A DNA stretch of 64,000 bases from Pseudooceanicola algae (GTDB lineage: Bacteria > Pseudomonadota > Alphaproteobacteria > Rhodobacterales > Rhodobacteraceae). The stretch lies in assembly GCF_003590145.2 (NCBI RefSeq), contig NZ_CP060436.1:1708001-1772000 (forward strand). Direction: 5' to 3'. This document shows positions 46,493-53,658 of this stretch, piece after piece. The notes under the pieces are model-generated. The model did not search any database. It was not told the DNA's origin and saw only the letters and a program-made list of their open reading frames with translations. Each line of letters starts with the position of its first letter. The first letter of the stretch is position 1. The position numbers were made by a program, and so were the translations under genes.

Positions 46493-46642
46493 CGGGGCTT
46501 CGCCCCCGCCGCTGCGCGGCTCCCCCAGAGTATTTCGGGCCAGATGATAAAGAGCGTCCCGAGGCTCTTTCATCTGGCTGAAAATACTCCGGGGGGCGCC
46601 ATGAGCCGCGCCAGCGGATCGTGGCGTGGGGGCAGAGCCCCC
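46493..46642. repeat. Dispersed palindromic intergenic repeat, inverted pair (copy E, CCAGATGA type)
   Basis: Left unit: GGGGC-TTC-GCCCC, GCCGC/GCGGC, then CCCCCAGAGTATTTCGGGCCAGATG. Right unit is inverted: CATCTGG, AAAATACTCCGGGGGG, and GGGGGC-AGA-GCCCCC. Between them AAGAGC/GCTCTT completes a long cruciform. It separates the convergent MarR-like gene and dctM and may terminate both. Confidence 0.8.
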
Positions 46643-47944
46643 TCAATTCCCCATCGCCTCCGGTAGCATAGTCACGATACCGGGGAACAGGGTAATCAAG
46701 ACGACGCCGAGCAACAGAAGCCCGAAGAACGGCAGCGCGGCCTTGGCGACTTGCAGGATATCAGTTCCCGTCAGGCCCTGGATGACGAACAGGTTGAAAC
46801 CGACCGGCGGGGTGATCTGGCTCATTTCCACGACCAGAACCAGGTATATGCCGAACCAGAGCGGATCGATCCCCACGGCTTCGACCATTGGCAGGATGAT
46901 CGAGGTTGTCAGCACGACCACCGAAATTCCGTCCAGGAAACACCCCAGGACAATGAAAAACAGTGTCAGTACCGCCAACAGCGCCACCGGCGACAGGCCC
47001 ATGGTCCCGATCCAGGACGCAAGGTTGCGCGGGATGCCGGTGAAGCCCATGGAGATGGCAAGAAAGGCCGCGCCCAACAGGATGAAGGCGATCATCGCCG
47101 AGGTTTTCGTCGCCGACATCAGCGCCGCGAAGAAGTCCTTCCAGTGAAAGCCGCCCGAGGCAAAGGCAAGGATCGTGGCCAGAAGCACCCCGACCGCCGC
47201 CGCATCCGTAGGCGAGGCGACCCCGGTATAGATTGATCCGATCACCCCGAGGATCAGCACCAACACCGGCAACAGGCGACGCGAGGCGCGCAATTTTTCC
47301 CGAAGGGTATAGCTTTGGCCGTCGTCTGGGATGTCAGCCGGGGACAGCAGCGCCCGCAACCCGACGTAGCCCGCGAAAAGCCCCACCAGCATCAGCCCCG
47401 GCAGGATGCCCGCGACGAAGAGGCGAGCGATGCTTTGTTCGGTGGCAACACCGTAGACGATCAGGATGATCGAGGGCGGGATCAGCAAACCAAGCGTCGC
47501 GGACCCTGCCAGAGTGCCGAGGATCAGTTGCTGCGGGTAACCCCGCGCTGTCAGTTCCGGCACCGACATCCGTCCAATCGTGGCCGCTGTCGCCGCAGAA
47601 GAGCCCGAGACCGCCGCGAAGATCGCGCACCCCAGCACGTTCACATGCAGCAACCGTCCCGGTACCCGGCCAAGCCATGGCGCGAGGCCGGAAAACATGT
47701 CCCCCGCCAGGCGGGACCGCAACAGGATCTCTCCCATCAGGATGAACAGCGGCAAGGCGGCCAGCGACCAGCTGTGGGAATGCCCCCATAGGGTCGTCGC
47801 CAGCACCAACCCCTGCGGCGCATTGGCAAAGCAGACCAGCGCCACCAGCGACAGAGCGATCAGCGCCATGGCGACCCAGAGACCAGCGGCCAGAAGCGCC
47901 AGCAGCACCACCAGCAGAATCGAGAAGATCAGTGGATCGGACAT
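46643..47944 (-). CDS. dctM: TRAP transporter large permease (DctM)
   Basis: 433 aa, about 12 membrane segments; GCAIFAAVSGSSAATAATIG and ATLGLLIPPSIILIVYG are the hallmark segments of the large TRAP subunit, as is SQITPPVGFNLFVI. It carries out sodium-coupled solute uptake with DctQ and DctP. The ATG at 47944 overlaps the stop of the small permease gene by one base. Confidence 0.94.
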   Translation of the reverse strand: MSDPLIFSILLVVLLALLAAGLWVAMALIALSLVALVCFANAPQGLVLATTLWGHSHSWSLAALPLFILMGEILLRSRLAGDMFSGLAPWLGRVPGRLLHVNVLGCAIFAAVSGSSAATAATIGRMSVPELTARGYPQQLILGTLAGSATLGLLIPPSIILIVYGVATEQSIARLFVAGILPGLMLVGLFAGYVGLRALLSPADIPDDGQSYTLREKLRASRRLLPVLVLILGVIGSIYTGVASPTDAAAVGVLLATILAFASGGFHWKDFFAALMSATKTSAMIAFILLGAAFLAISMGFTGIPRNLASWIGTMGLSPVALLAVLTLFFIVLGCFLDGISVVVLTTSIILPMVEAVGIDPLWFGIYLVLVVEMSQITPPVGFNLFVIQGLTGTDILQVAKAALPFFGLLLLGVVLITLFPGIVTMLPEAMGN

Positions 47945-48471
47945 CAGGCTTCATCCCCGTCGACGATCACCGGGCGCCCCGCCGCAAGGCTCTCCACCAG
48001 GGTCTGGGCCAGCGCCAGCGTCAGCAGCACCAGCCCCGCATCCATGGCCAGCTGCGGGATCCACAGCGGCACCGCCACGATGCCGGTGGACATGTCGCCG
48101 TAGCGGAGGCTTTCCTGCGTCAGGCTGATCACGAAATAACTGGCGTAGGCGGCGATGCCGGTGGCGATCATCAGCACCGCGATCTCGAACGCCCAGGCCA
48201 GCCGTTGCGGCAGGCGTGAAATCACAAGGTTCACCCGGATATGTGCGCCCTGGCGCAGCGCATAGGGCAGCGCCAGAAAGCTAGCCGTTGCCAGGAAGAA
48301 CCCCGAGAAATCCGCATAGGACGGGATGGTGAAGGACAGGCCCGGCCCGCCAAGCCGCGCCAGGATGTTCAGGCCCACCTGGGCCGAAACCAGCAGGCAG
48401 ATGGCCAGGATGGCCCCGGCGGCGCAGATGCCGCCCGCCAGGTAGAGGGTATCGAGACAGCGCCGGATCAT
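47944..48471 (-). CDS. dctQ: TRAP transporter small permease (DctQ)
   Basis: 175 aa, four membrane helices. The ALPYALRQGAHIRVNLVISRLP segment, in two parts, is the family signature. The ATG at 48471 was chosen because AAGGGG lies at a good distance upstream; a GTG five codons earlier is possible. It is placed between dctP and dctM, as is normal. Confidence 0.92.
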   Translation of the reverse strand: MIRRCLDTLYLAGGICAAGAILAICLLVSAQVGLNILARLGGPGLSFTIPSYADFSGFFLATASFLALPYALRQGAHIRVNLVISRLPQRLAWAFEIAVLMIATGIAAYASYFVISLTQESLRYGDMSTGIVAVPLWIPQLAMDAGLVLLTLALAQTLVESLAAGRPVIVDGDEA

Positions 48472-48527
48472 CCTGGCCCCTTTCACGGATCAGGGCCCTG
48501 CGGCAATTGCCGCAGGGCCGATGGTGG

Positions 48528-49493
48528 TCAATCGGCGGAATAGCTGTCCAGGATTGCCTTGCCTTCATCCGAAGCCGAGGCGCTCCAGTCTTCCATCATC
48601 GTGGCGCCAAAGCCCTTGAGGCCCTCCATCAACTCGGGCGTCGGGGTGACGATGGCCATGTCGTGCTCGGCCATGACGGCTTTCTTCTCATCCGCTTCGG
48701 CAGCGGACATGTCCCAGCCGCGGGTCTCGGCAGCGGCGGCGGCCTCCATCACGGCGGCCTGCACGTCTTCGGGCAGCGCGTCGAACATGCGCTTGTTCAC
48801 CACGACGATGTTCTTGGGCAGCCAGCCATCGACGGCCGTGTAGGTATTGACGTAATCCCAGGCCGAGGAATTGGCCCCGGTCGAAGGCGAGGTCATCATC
48901 GCCTCCACCTGACCGGTGGAAAAGGCCTGAGCGATATCGGGGGCTTCGACCTGCACCGGCGCGGCCTTGGCGAGGGTGGCCAGTTGTTCCAGCGCGGCGT
49001 TATAGGCCCGGAAACGCAGCCCCGACAGATCGTCGACAGTCGCGATTTCGCCGTTGGTATAAAGACCCTGCGCCGGCCATGGGACCGAGAACAGCGGCAT
49101 CAGGTCCTGTTCGGCCATCAACTCCGTGATGACGGGCTTCTGCGCCTCCCAAAGGGTCATTGCCTCCTCGTAGGAGGTCGCAAGGAAGGGCTGGCTGTCG
49201 ATGCCGAAGGCCGCGTCTTCGTTGGACAGGCGCGACAGAAGGAATTCCCCGATCGGCACCTGGCGCGACCGCACGGCGTTCTTGATTTCCGCATGCGGGA
49301 ACAGAGAGCCCGCGGAATGCACCTCGATCTCGAGCGCGCCGTCCGTGGCGGTGGCGACGTCCGATGCGAATTCTCGGATGTTCACTGTGTGAAAGGTCGT
49401 ATCGCCATAGGGAACCGGCATGTTCCAGGTCTCGGCAAGGGCGGGCGCAGCCAGGGTCATCCCGGCGGCAAGGGCGGCAGCATAGCGGATCAT
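48528..49493 (-). CDS. dctP: TRAP transporter substrate-binding protein (DctP)
   Basis: 321 aa with a signal peptide (about 20 residues, MTLAAPALA-E). GLRFRAYNAALEQLATLAKA and QAFSTGQVEAMMTSPST carry the conserved binding-site arginine region. The ribosome site AGGAGGT is near perfect. The substrate is unknown; the divergent pxpB-pxpC genes hint at a 5-oxoproline-like or other cyclic amide compound, which is inference. Confidence 0.93.
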   Translation of the reverse strand: MIRYAAALAAGMTLAAPALAETWNMPVPYGDTTFHTVNIREFASDVATATDGALEIEVHSAGSLFPHAEIKNAVRSRQVPIGEFLLSRLSNEDAAFGIDSQPFLATSYEEAMTLWEAQKPVITELMAEQDLMPLFSVPWPAQGLYTNGEIATVDDLSGLRFRAYNAALEQLATLAKAAPVQVEAPDIAQAFSTGQVEAMMTSPSTGANSSAWDYVNTYTAVDGWLPKNIVVVNKRMFDALPEDVQAAVMEAAAAAETRGWDMSAAEADEKKAVMAEHDMAIVTPTPELMEGLKGFGATMMEDWSASASDEGKAILDSYSAD

Positions 49494-49575
49494 CTGAACC
49501 TCCTGTTGAAGTTTGGTGGCAGTGCTGAAAGGGCGGGCTCTTGTTCGGCCCACTCCCGTGGATCAACACCATTAT

Positions 49576-49592
49576 GTTGACAATTTGTCGAC
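49576..49592. promoter_or_regulatory. Inverted repeat in the dctP-pxpB divergent region
   Basis: GTTGACA (49576-49582) and TGTCGAC (49586-49592) form a palindrome with one mismatch around ATT. It lies midway between the two divergent starts, in the style of a GntR/FCD-family operator. No regulator gene is adjacent. Confidence 0.45.
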
Positions 49593-49626
49593 GTTTTGCC
49601 ACTCAGGTCAAGGAAAACCTGTCACC

Positions 49627-50385
49627 GTGAATGAAAGAGAGCAAAAATTGCGCCATCCGCAGGCAGATCGCTTTCCGGAGCTTTGCCCCTTCGGGATGGA
49701 CGGCTTTCTTGTGCGCTTCGCCCTTGGTTTCAGCGAACAGGCCAACCGCGCGGCGCGCGATTTCGGCGCCGAGGCGGCGCGCCTGCCGGGCGTCTGCGAG
49801 GTGGTTCCAGCGCTGGCCTCGGTTCAGATTCGCCTGGATCTGGCGCAGGTCGACCGGGCACAGGGCGCCGCGGCGCTGCGCGGCCTGATCCGGGAACGCG
49901 ACTGGCTGGACCGAGCCGAAGTGCGCGCGCAACGTTGCTGGCATCTGCCGATCAGCTTTGACGGGGACGACGCGCCGGGCCTTGCGCAGGCCGCTGCGAA
50001 AACGGGCCTTGGCGAAGCGGCGGCTGTCGCGCAGATCCTCGACGCCCGGCCCCGCATCCTTGCCATCGGGTTCGCCCCGGGCCAACCCTATCTGGGCCTG
50101 CTTCCCCGACCTTGGGATTTCCCCCGGCGGGACTCGCTGGCCGATGTGCCCGCCGGGGCACTGACAGTCGCCATCCGCCAGTTGGTGCTGTTCGCCAACC
50201 CCTCGCCGACAGGGTGGTTGCAGATCGCCCGCACCGCCTTTCGCCCGTTTCAGCCTGAAGCGGACGACCCCATGCCCCTGCGCCCAGGCGACATGATACG
50301 GTTTCACCGCATCTCGGCCGCCGAACGCCTGACGCTGGCCGAGTCCGGTGACATGGGCGGTGCCCGGCTGGAGTATCTGACATGA
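49627..50385 (+). CDS. pxpB: 5-oxoprolinase subunit PxpB (KipI family)
   Basis: 252 aa. KipI/PxpB fold: IGFAPGQPYLGLLP and VPAGALTVAIRQ followed by the PTGWLQIARTAFRPF segment correspond to the conserved cyclophilin-like part. With PxpA and PxpC it hydrolyses 5-oxoproline to glutamate using ATP. The start is a GTG at 49627, since the frame upstream runs into the promoter; an internal ATG at 49696 looks too short. Its stop overlaps the pxpC start (ATGA). Confidence 0.85.
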   Translation: MNEREQKLRHPQADRFPELCPFGMDGFLVRFALGFSEQANRAARDFGAEAARLPGVCEVVPALASVQIRLDLAQVDRAQGAAALRGLIRERDWLDRAEVRAQRCWHLPISFDGDDAPGLAQAAAKTGLGEAAAVAQILDARPRILAIGFAPGQPYLGLLPRPWDFPRRDSLADVPAGALTVAIRQLVLFANPSPTGWLQIARTAFRPFQPEADDPMPLRPGDMIRFHRISAAERLTLAESGDMGGARLEYLT

Positions 50386-51401
50386 GCGGGCAGTTTTGCA
50401 TCGACATCGCCGGACCCGGCCTGACGATACAGGATTGCGGCAGGCCGGGGCTGGCTGCGCAGGGTTTGTCGCGCGGCGGCGCGCTTGATCGGCTGGCGCT
50501 GTTCGAAGCAGCCGCGCTGCTGCGCAGTCCGGTTCCATTGGCAGCCCTCGAGATGCCCGGCCTCGGGGGCAGTTTCCGGGTCACCGAACCGACGATGATC
50601 GCCCTGACCGGTGCCCTCATGCGGGCCAGCCTGAATGGGCGTCCACTGACCTGGAACGCCGCCCACCCCATCGCGCCCGGCGATCAGTTGAAGATCGGCC
50701 CGGTCGAGGCGGGCACGACCGGCTACCTGACCCCGGCGGGCGGTTTTGCCACGCAGCAGATGCTGGGCAGCCGCGCCACCCATCTGGCCGTCAGGATCGG
50801 CGGTCTGCTTGGGAATGGGACGGAATTGCCGCTGGCCGCCGATCCCACACCGGGCCGCTCTGCCCGCCTGATCCGGACCGAAGACCGCCTGTCCGGCGGC
50901 GTCATTCGGGTGATTGAAGGCCCGCAGACCGATCTGTTCTCGGCCCAACAACGCGATGCCTTTGCGAGCGCAAGTTTCGCGCGCGGCCCGCGCAGCAACC
51001 GGCAGGCGATGCAATTGACCACCGATGCGGCGCCCGACTGGTTTCTTGGTGCCGGCGATCTGGCGTCCGAACCCATTCAGGCCGGGGACCTTCAGATCAC
51101 CGGCGATGGCACCCCCTACCTGCTGCTGGCGGAATGCCAGACCATCGGCGGCTATCCCCGCATCGGGTCGGTCCACCCGGCGGACATGGGGCGCATGGTG
51201 CAGGCCGGACAGGACGCCTCGCTGCGCTTTCGTTTCATCGACTGGGACAGCGCCGAAGCCGCACTGCACCCCAAAGACAGCCTGATCGACACCTTGCTGC
51301 CGCGTGTGTCACCCTTGCTTCGCGACCCGCGAGACATCCCCGACCTGCTGGCCTACCAGTTGATCAGCGGTGTGACGGCAGGCGACGATCTGGACAGATA
51401 G
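50382..51401 (+). CDS. pxpC: 5-oxoprolinase subunit PxpC (KipA / biotin-dependent carboxyltransferase-like)
   Basis: 339 aa. IAGPGLTIQDCGRPGLAAQG at the N-terminus and ECQTIGGYPRIGSVHPADMGRM near residue 250 are the PxpC/KipA signatures. Partner of PxpB. The third subunit gene, pxpA (LamB/YcsF type), usually adjacent, is not in the window; either it lies elsewhere or the pair has another role. Confidence 0.87.
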   Translation: MSGQFCIDIAGPGLTIQDCGRPGLAAQGLSRGGALDRLALFEAAALLRSPVPLAALEMPGLGGSFRVTEPTMIALTGALMRASLNGRPLTWNAAHPIAPGDQLKIGPVEAGTTGYLTPAGGFATQQMLGSRATHLAVRIGGLLGNGTELPLAADPTPGRSARLIRTEDRLSGGVIRVIEGPQTDLFSAQQRDAFASASFARGPRSNRQAMQLTTDAAPDWFLGAGDLASEPIQAGDLQITGDGTPYLLLAECQTIGGYPRIGSVHPADMGRMVQAGQDASLRFRFIDWDSAEAALHPKDSLIDTLLPRVSPLLRDPRDIPDLLAYQLISGVTAGDDLDR

Positions 51402-51527
51402 GGCCCTGACCGCAAGGCCTTCCGTGACCGCCAAAGCGCGCCACATTTGCACGCTTCGCCCCCGCAGCCTCCCACCCCGAAGCAGGCAAAGGTCCGTCGA
51501 TTTGTCAGGACCGCCCTGAGAGCAGCG

Positions 51528-51553
51528 GGAACCGCCCCCTGCCGGCGCGCGTT
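51528..51553 (+). promoter_or_regulatory. EcfG-dependent promoter of the DUF1328 gene
   Basis: GGAAC (51528-51532), a 17-base spacer and CGTT (51550-51553). Transcription would start about 50 bases before the ATG at 51614. Confidence 0.85.
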
Positions 51554-51613
51554 TGATCTGCAACCACGACCAGGCCCCATCCGGGGCTGGCAGACAACGA
51601 AAGGAGGCCTTCA

Positions 51614-51823
51614 ATGCTGCTTTGGGCTCTTGTTTTCCTCGTTGTCGCGCTTATCGCCGGAGTATTCGGCTTTGCCGGGATCGCGGCGGCATCGGCGGGG
51701 ATCGCTCAGGTCCTCTTTGTCCTCTTCGCAGGGCTGGCCGTCGCCGCATTCCTGATACACCACATGAAGCATCGCCGCCGCCGGCGCGACCGCGGCAGCA
51801 CCCGAACGAAACGATCCACATGA
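51614..51823 (+). CDS. DUF1328 family small membrane protein
   Basis: 69 aa with two membrane helices ([19 protein letters not shown] and the segment [19 protein letters not shown]) joined by a short Gly/Ala loop, as in YtjA-type DUF1328 proteins; the C-terminal 20 residues are strongly basic and longer than usual. Function unknown. It has an AAAGGAGG ribosome site and an EcfG-type promoter, so it is likely a GSR member. A strong terminator follows. Confidence 0.9.
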   Translation: MLLWALVFLVVALIAGVFGFAGIAAASAGIAQVLFVLFAGLAVAAFLIHHMKHRRRRRDRGSTRTKRST

Positions 51824-51826
51824 CGA

Positions 51827-51857
51827 AAAGGCCCCGCCTGGATTGGGCGGGGCCTTT
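51827..51857. terminator. Intrinsic terminator between DUF1328 gene and phyR
   Basis: AAAGGCCCCGCC (51827-51838) pairs perfectly with GGCGGGGCCTTT (51846-51857). The A-runs and T-runs on either side allow function in both directions. Confidence 0.85.
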
Positions 51858-52014
51858 GCATGGCGTGATCCCGTATGGTGCCGAAACAAGTGAGCGGGCC
51901 ACAGGGTGACAGGATAATGGGTCGGCGGTCGGCATGTCCGGGTCGCGGCAATCAGATGCTCGGCAACGGGACGGGCGCGGTCGCGCCACGACGGCGCAGC
52001 GCCCGCACCCGGGT

Positions 52015-52827
52015 TCAGCTTTTCAGTGTCTCGGTCGAGGCAAAGAACATCGCCTGACTGACCGCGGAACGCACCTGGTCTTCGCGGTAAGGCTTGGAGA
52101 TCAGGAAGGCCGGCTCGGGACGGTCCCCGGTCAACAGACGCTCGGGGAAGGCGGTGATGAAGATCACCGGCATTTCGCCGAACTCCTTCAGAAGTTCGTT
52201 CACCGCGTCGATACCGCTGGAATTGTCGGCCAGTTGGATGTCGGCAAGGATCAGATCAGGCTGTTCTGCCCGGCCCAGCTTGACGGCCTCGGTGTGCGTG
52301 CGCGCAACACCGGTGATGCGGTGGCCCATCTCGGCGACCAGCGCCTCGAGGTCCATGGCGATGATCGCCTCGTCTTCGATGATCAGGACCCGGCCGGACA
52401 CCGCGTCTTCCATTTCCTGACGCGCGGTGGCCAGAAGTGTTTCGATCTCGCCGGTATCCGTCCCCATGATCGCGGCGACCTCGGTCGTGTTGAAATCTTC
52501 GATCGAGTGCAACAAAAGCGCCTCGCGGGTGTTGGGACTGAGACGCGCCATGTATTCCTGAGCGCGCGCCTCGTGACCCGAAGCCTCGATGGCGACCGGA
52601 GCCCCGGAACTGGCCCAGATCGTATGGAAGACCTTGAACAATGCCGCCTTGTCGCCAACCTTGCCATCAAAGACCGTCCGGTCCTGAAGGATGGCCTCGA
52701 GAGTCGCAGCCGCATAGGCATCGCCCGAGCTTTGCGAGCCCGTCAGGGCGCGTGCATATCTGCGCAGATATGGGAGGTGGGCCCCGATGAGGGCCGATAG
52801 ATCCGTGGTGCCGGTAGAGACTGACAT
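52015..52827 (-). CDS. phyR: General stress response anti-anti-sigma regulator PhyR
   Basis: 270 aa. An N-terminal ECF sigma-like domain (about 10-140, LPYLRRYARALTGSQSSGDA; LSPNTREALLLHSIEDF) is followed by a receiver domain with the phosphorylated aspartate in LILADIQLAD and the lysine in FLISKPYRED. When phosphorylated, the sigma-like domain captures NepR and frees EcfG. It is divergent from nepR-ecfG, sharing a palindromic EcfG promoter, so it is autoregulated. Confidence 0.96.
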   Translation of the reverse strand: MSVSTGTTDLSALIGAHLPYLRRYARALTGSQSSGDAYAAATLEAILQDRTVFDGKVGDKAALFKVFHTIWASSGAPVAIEASGHEARAQEYMARLSPNTREALLLHSIEDFNTTEVAAIMGTDTGEIETLLATARQEMEDAVSGRVLIIEDEAIIAMDLEALVAEMGHRITGVARTHTEAVKLGRAEQPDLILADIQLADNSSGIDAVNELLKEFGEMPVIFITAFPERLLTGDRPEPAFLISKPYREDQVRSAVSQAMFFASTETLKS

Positions 52828-52853
52828 TTTATCCCCTGATTTTCGTTTTTCTC

Positions 52854-52886
52854 GGAACCTAACGCTGCGGGCTTGCGTTAGGTTCC
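52854..52886. promoter_or_regulatory. Palindromic bidirectional EcfG promoter (phyR / nepR-ecfG)
   Basis: GGAACCTAACGC (52854-52865) and GCGTTAGGTTCC (52875-52886) are perfect 12-bp inverted repeats around nine bases. On the plus strand GGAAC (52854) and CGTT (52876-52879) are 17 bases apart. On the minus strand GGAAC (52886-52882) and CGTT (52864-52861) are also 17 apart. The same bases thus form two overlapping EcfG promoters, one for each operon. Confidence 0.9.
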
Positions 52887-52930
52887 GCTAGCAGCAAGAA
52901 TTTCTCCGGAGTTTGAAAGGGAATATTAAA

Positions 52931-53092
52931 TTGGGTCACTCGAAATCACAAACGAGCGGCGGGATCGATGAAAATCTGAAGAAGGTCTTCCAGTCAACTC
53001 TCGAGGAAGACATCCCGGATCGGTTCAAGAACCTGCTGGAGCAGCTTCGGACGCAGGAGTCCGACACCTCTGGGCAGGAGGAACGCAAATGA
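52931..53092 (+). CDS. nepR: NepR anti-sigma factor
   Basis: 53 aa, starting with TTG at 52931 after AAGGGA at suitable spacing. The core IDENLKKVFQSTLEEDIPDR followed by FKNLLEQLRTQE is the NepR family motif (two helices that bind EcfG or PhyR). It sequesters EcfG in unstressed cells. The TGA overlaps the ATG of ecfG (ATGA), giving coupled synthesis of sigma factor and inhibitor. No in-frame ATG exists that would keep the motif. Confidence 0.92.
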   Translation: MGHSKSQTSGGIDENLKKVFQSTLEEDIPDRFKNLLEQLRTQESDTSGQEERK

Positions 53093-53643
53093 GCACGTCT
53101 CCCCGGGACGAACTGGTTGATCACCTGCCGGCGCTGCGCGCCTTCGCATTGGGTCTGACACGGAACGGCGCCACCGCCGACGATCTTGTTCAGGATGCCA
53201 TCGTCAAGGCATGGACCAATATCGACAAGTTTCAGCCAGGCACGAACCTGCGCGCCTGGCTCTTCACGATCCTGCGGAACACATACTACAGCAGCCTGCG
53301 CAAGACGCGCCGGGAAGTCGCTGACAGCGACGGCATCTTCGCCGCCTCATTGTCCGAAAAGCCGGCCCATGACGGCCGCCTTCAGATGGCCGACTTCCGC
53401 CGTGCCTTCGACAAGCTGCCCGATGAGCAACGCGAAGCCCTGGTGCTGGTCGGGGCCCTTGGTGCCTCCTACGAAGAAGCCGCCGCGACCTGTGGTGTCG
53501 CTGTCGGCACCATCAAGAGCCGCGCCAACCGTGGCCGCGCGAAACTTGCCGAACTTCTGCATCTGAACGAGAACGAAGCGATGGAACTGACCGACCCCGC
53601 CACCATGGCCGTCGTGACGTCCAAACCGCTGACGGCCCGCTGA
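53089..53643 (+). CDS. ecfG: General stress response sigma factor EcfG
   Basis: 184 aa, ECF sigma factor. Region 2: LPALRAFALGLTRNGATADD and LVQDAIVKAWTNIDKFQPG, then NLRAWLFTILRNTYYS. Region 4: LPDEQREALVLVGALGASYEEAA with GTIKSRANRGRAKL as recognition helix. It directs transcription from GGAAC-N17-CGTT sites, several of which lie in this window, including its own promoter. The histidine kinase gene begins 15 bases downstream. Confidence 0.95.
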   Translation: MSTSPRDELVDHLPALRAFALGLTRNGATADDLVQDAIVKAWTNIDKFQPGTNLRAWLFTILRNTYYSSLRKTRREVADSDGIFAASLSEKPAHDGRLQMADFRRAFDKLPDEQREALVLVGALGASYEEAAATCGVAVGTIKSRANRGRAKLAELLHLNENEAMELTDPATMAVVTSKPLTAR

Positions 53644-53658
53644 CGGCGACCCATTTGA

